From: Thozetella sp. PMI_491
Taxonomy: Eukaryota; Ascomycota; Sordariomycetes; Chaetosphaeriales; Chaetosphaeriaceae
NCBI GenBank assembly: GCA_021432635.1
Contig: MU270042.1
Location: forward strand, 618,782 to 651,645
Direction of reading: 5' to 3'
DNA: 32,864 bases
The notes beneath the pieces were generated by a model. It was not told where the DNA came from, searched no databases, and saw nothing but the letters and a program-made list of their open reading frames with translations. Both the position numbers and the translations under genes were made by a program. Position 1 is the stretch's first letter; each line of letters starts with the position of its first letter. Below, in pieces: positions 31,802 to 32,864 of this stretch.

Positions 31802-32590
31802 CTATATAGTAGCTAGGGGGATTAGGTAGGTATAGCCTAAGTATTTAAGCGTAAGGATCTCTTTTATTAGGGTGTCTTTTTACTAGGGCTTTACGTTTAC
31901 TATTGTCTTTTTCCCTATATCTGACTTAGATAGTAGGCTTATAGTAGTATTATCTTTAGGTAGGTAAGGGTTTATAAAGGCTAGTATAGTAAGGAGTGAC
32001 GTTAGTCTTACTATAATAGTAGTAAGAGACACTTAAGGAGTAGTAGGCTTAGACAAGAAGTATTAAATAAGGAGTGCTAAACTAGGTAATAATAAGCCAG
32101 CTGTTATAGGTGTTAAGCTATAGCTAGTAGGGAAGGAGGGTGTTAGGTCTAAGTATAGGCTAATAATAAGAGCTCTTACTAGATATATTACTGTTAGTAT
32201 CGTTATAATTATACTTAAAGGCTTATATAGCTATAATAGGCTTTTTTAGCTAATACTATTAGCCTTAGTCCCTAGGTAGGTCTTTTCCCTGGCTTATAGT
32301 AGTGCTTCTTAGGGCTAATACTTTTCTATATATTATATAGCTAGGTCTAGTAGAGTCTTAAATAGTATTAATACTTTTTTAAGGGTCTTAGGGTCTATAT
32401 TTTAGATAATATCCTTATATATTATAGCTAGTATAGTTTTAATTATGTTAAGGCTTTTATACTTCTACCTATGCTACTTAGTAGGAGGTAGTAGGGACAA
32501 GGGCTTAAGGGCTAGATGTTTATACCCCTATGTTACAGGCTAGGCTGTCTTATATATATTATTATTAACTAGCTCTTTAAAAGAGATTAA
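31802..32590 (-). pseudogene. Partial unidentified RIP-inactivated gene (minus member of pair 3)
   Basis: One minus-strand frame runs from about 32590 to a TAG at 31804-31802, about 260 codons, with no indel and few stops. It begins with a Lys/Arg/Pro-rich basic stretch (K-P-L-S-L-L-P-P-T-K near 32490), continues through D-P-K-T-L-K-K near 32390 and R-E-K-T-Y-L-G-T-K-A-N near 32280, and ends with S-K-S-D-I-G-K-K near 31910. Mutation is mild here: CpA and TpG survive in many places. The antisense is hydrophobic, supporting this strand. No family is recognised. The true start may lie further right, toward the window edge. Confidence 0.48.
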
Positions 32591-32864
32591 CTTAGACTAG
32601 TAGGGCTAGGGCATTAGATTTAAGGTAATATATAGGGGTTAGTTAGTATGTATAGCTCTAAGGCTTACCTAGGGCTAGCTAGTAGGGGTTTTGTAACAGC
32701 TGTAGCACTTATAGCTATTTAAGTATTATAGTATATAGTAGTTGTTATAAAATTATCCCTAGGAGTAAGGCGTTATTTTTTTATTAATAAGAGGTATATA
32801 AAGAAATAATGGGTTTATGGTTTGATTATATTATATATCCTTACCCTATAAAGCTTAGGGGGGG
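32591..32864. other. Right edge of the window, ends in a G-run
   Basis: Mildly mutated DNA that may hold the 5' part or promoter of the minus-strand relic. A short T-rich/A-rich patch lies at 32775-32810. The window stops inside a run of at least seven G (32858-32864), so the sequence may break at a third homopolymer. Confidence 0.4.

Overview
This window is a 32.9-kb block of AT-rich, gene-dead DNA. It most likely comes from a filamentous ascomycete (Pezizomycotina) that has suffered intense repeat-induced point mutation (RIP). TpA is everywhere, while CpA and TpG are scarce. Long stretches can still be read in one frame, but are broken almost only by TAA and TAG, at places where CAA, CAG or TGG would be expected. 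The clearest proof is a 2.1-kb ankyrin-repeat gene (1478-3600): the conserved Gly-His positions read Gly-Tyr and many Thr-Pro-Leu positions read Thr-Leu-Leu, exactly the changes C-to-T in CpA would cause. No intact protein gene was found. The sequence does not allow a genus to be named. An AT isochore, subtelomere or pericentromere is the likely setting.

Layout. 1-360: weakly mutated island with a short hairpin. 1478-3600 (+): ankyrin relic. 5028-5640 and 7070-7172: a repeat family ending in a tRNA-like B box. 5805-6650 (-): unidentified relic gene. 7705-8982: tandem and low-complexity repeats. 9047-9118: tRNA-like fold inside a perfect flanking inverted repeat. 9541-11343 (+) and 13335-11260 (-): convergent relic pair. 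14085-14290: weakly mutated island with a 63-bp duplication. 15296-15488: palindromic minisatellite. 16284-16388: assembly gap of 105 N, followed by a 26-bp and then an 81-bp satellite (16632-17760). 18100-18905 (-): relic with a 15-G tract. 19886-21904 (+) and 27309-22207 (-): second convergent pair, whose minus-strand member is a single frame of at least 1,700 codons. 28042-28512: three copies of a 151-155-bp repeat. 28803-31801 (+) and 32590-31802 (-): third convergent pair.

How the parts relate. The relic frames are probably decayed transposable elements or repeated accessory genes, since RIP needs duplication. They carry almost only transition mutations, so reading frames persist for kilobases without indels. 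The three tail-to-tail pairs and the short motif repeated around the largest frame are the best candidates for an undescribed element. Apart from the ankyrin gene I could not assign the relic proteins to a family by eye.
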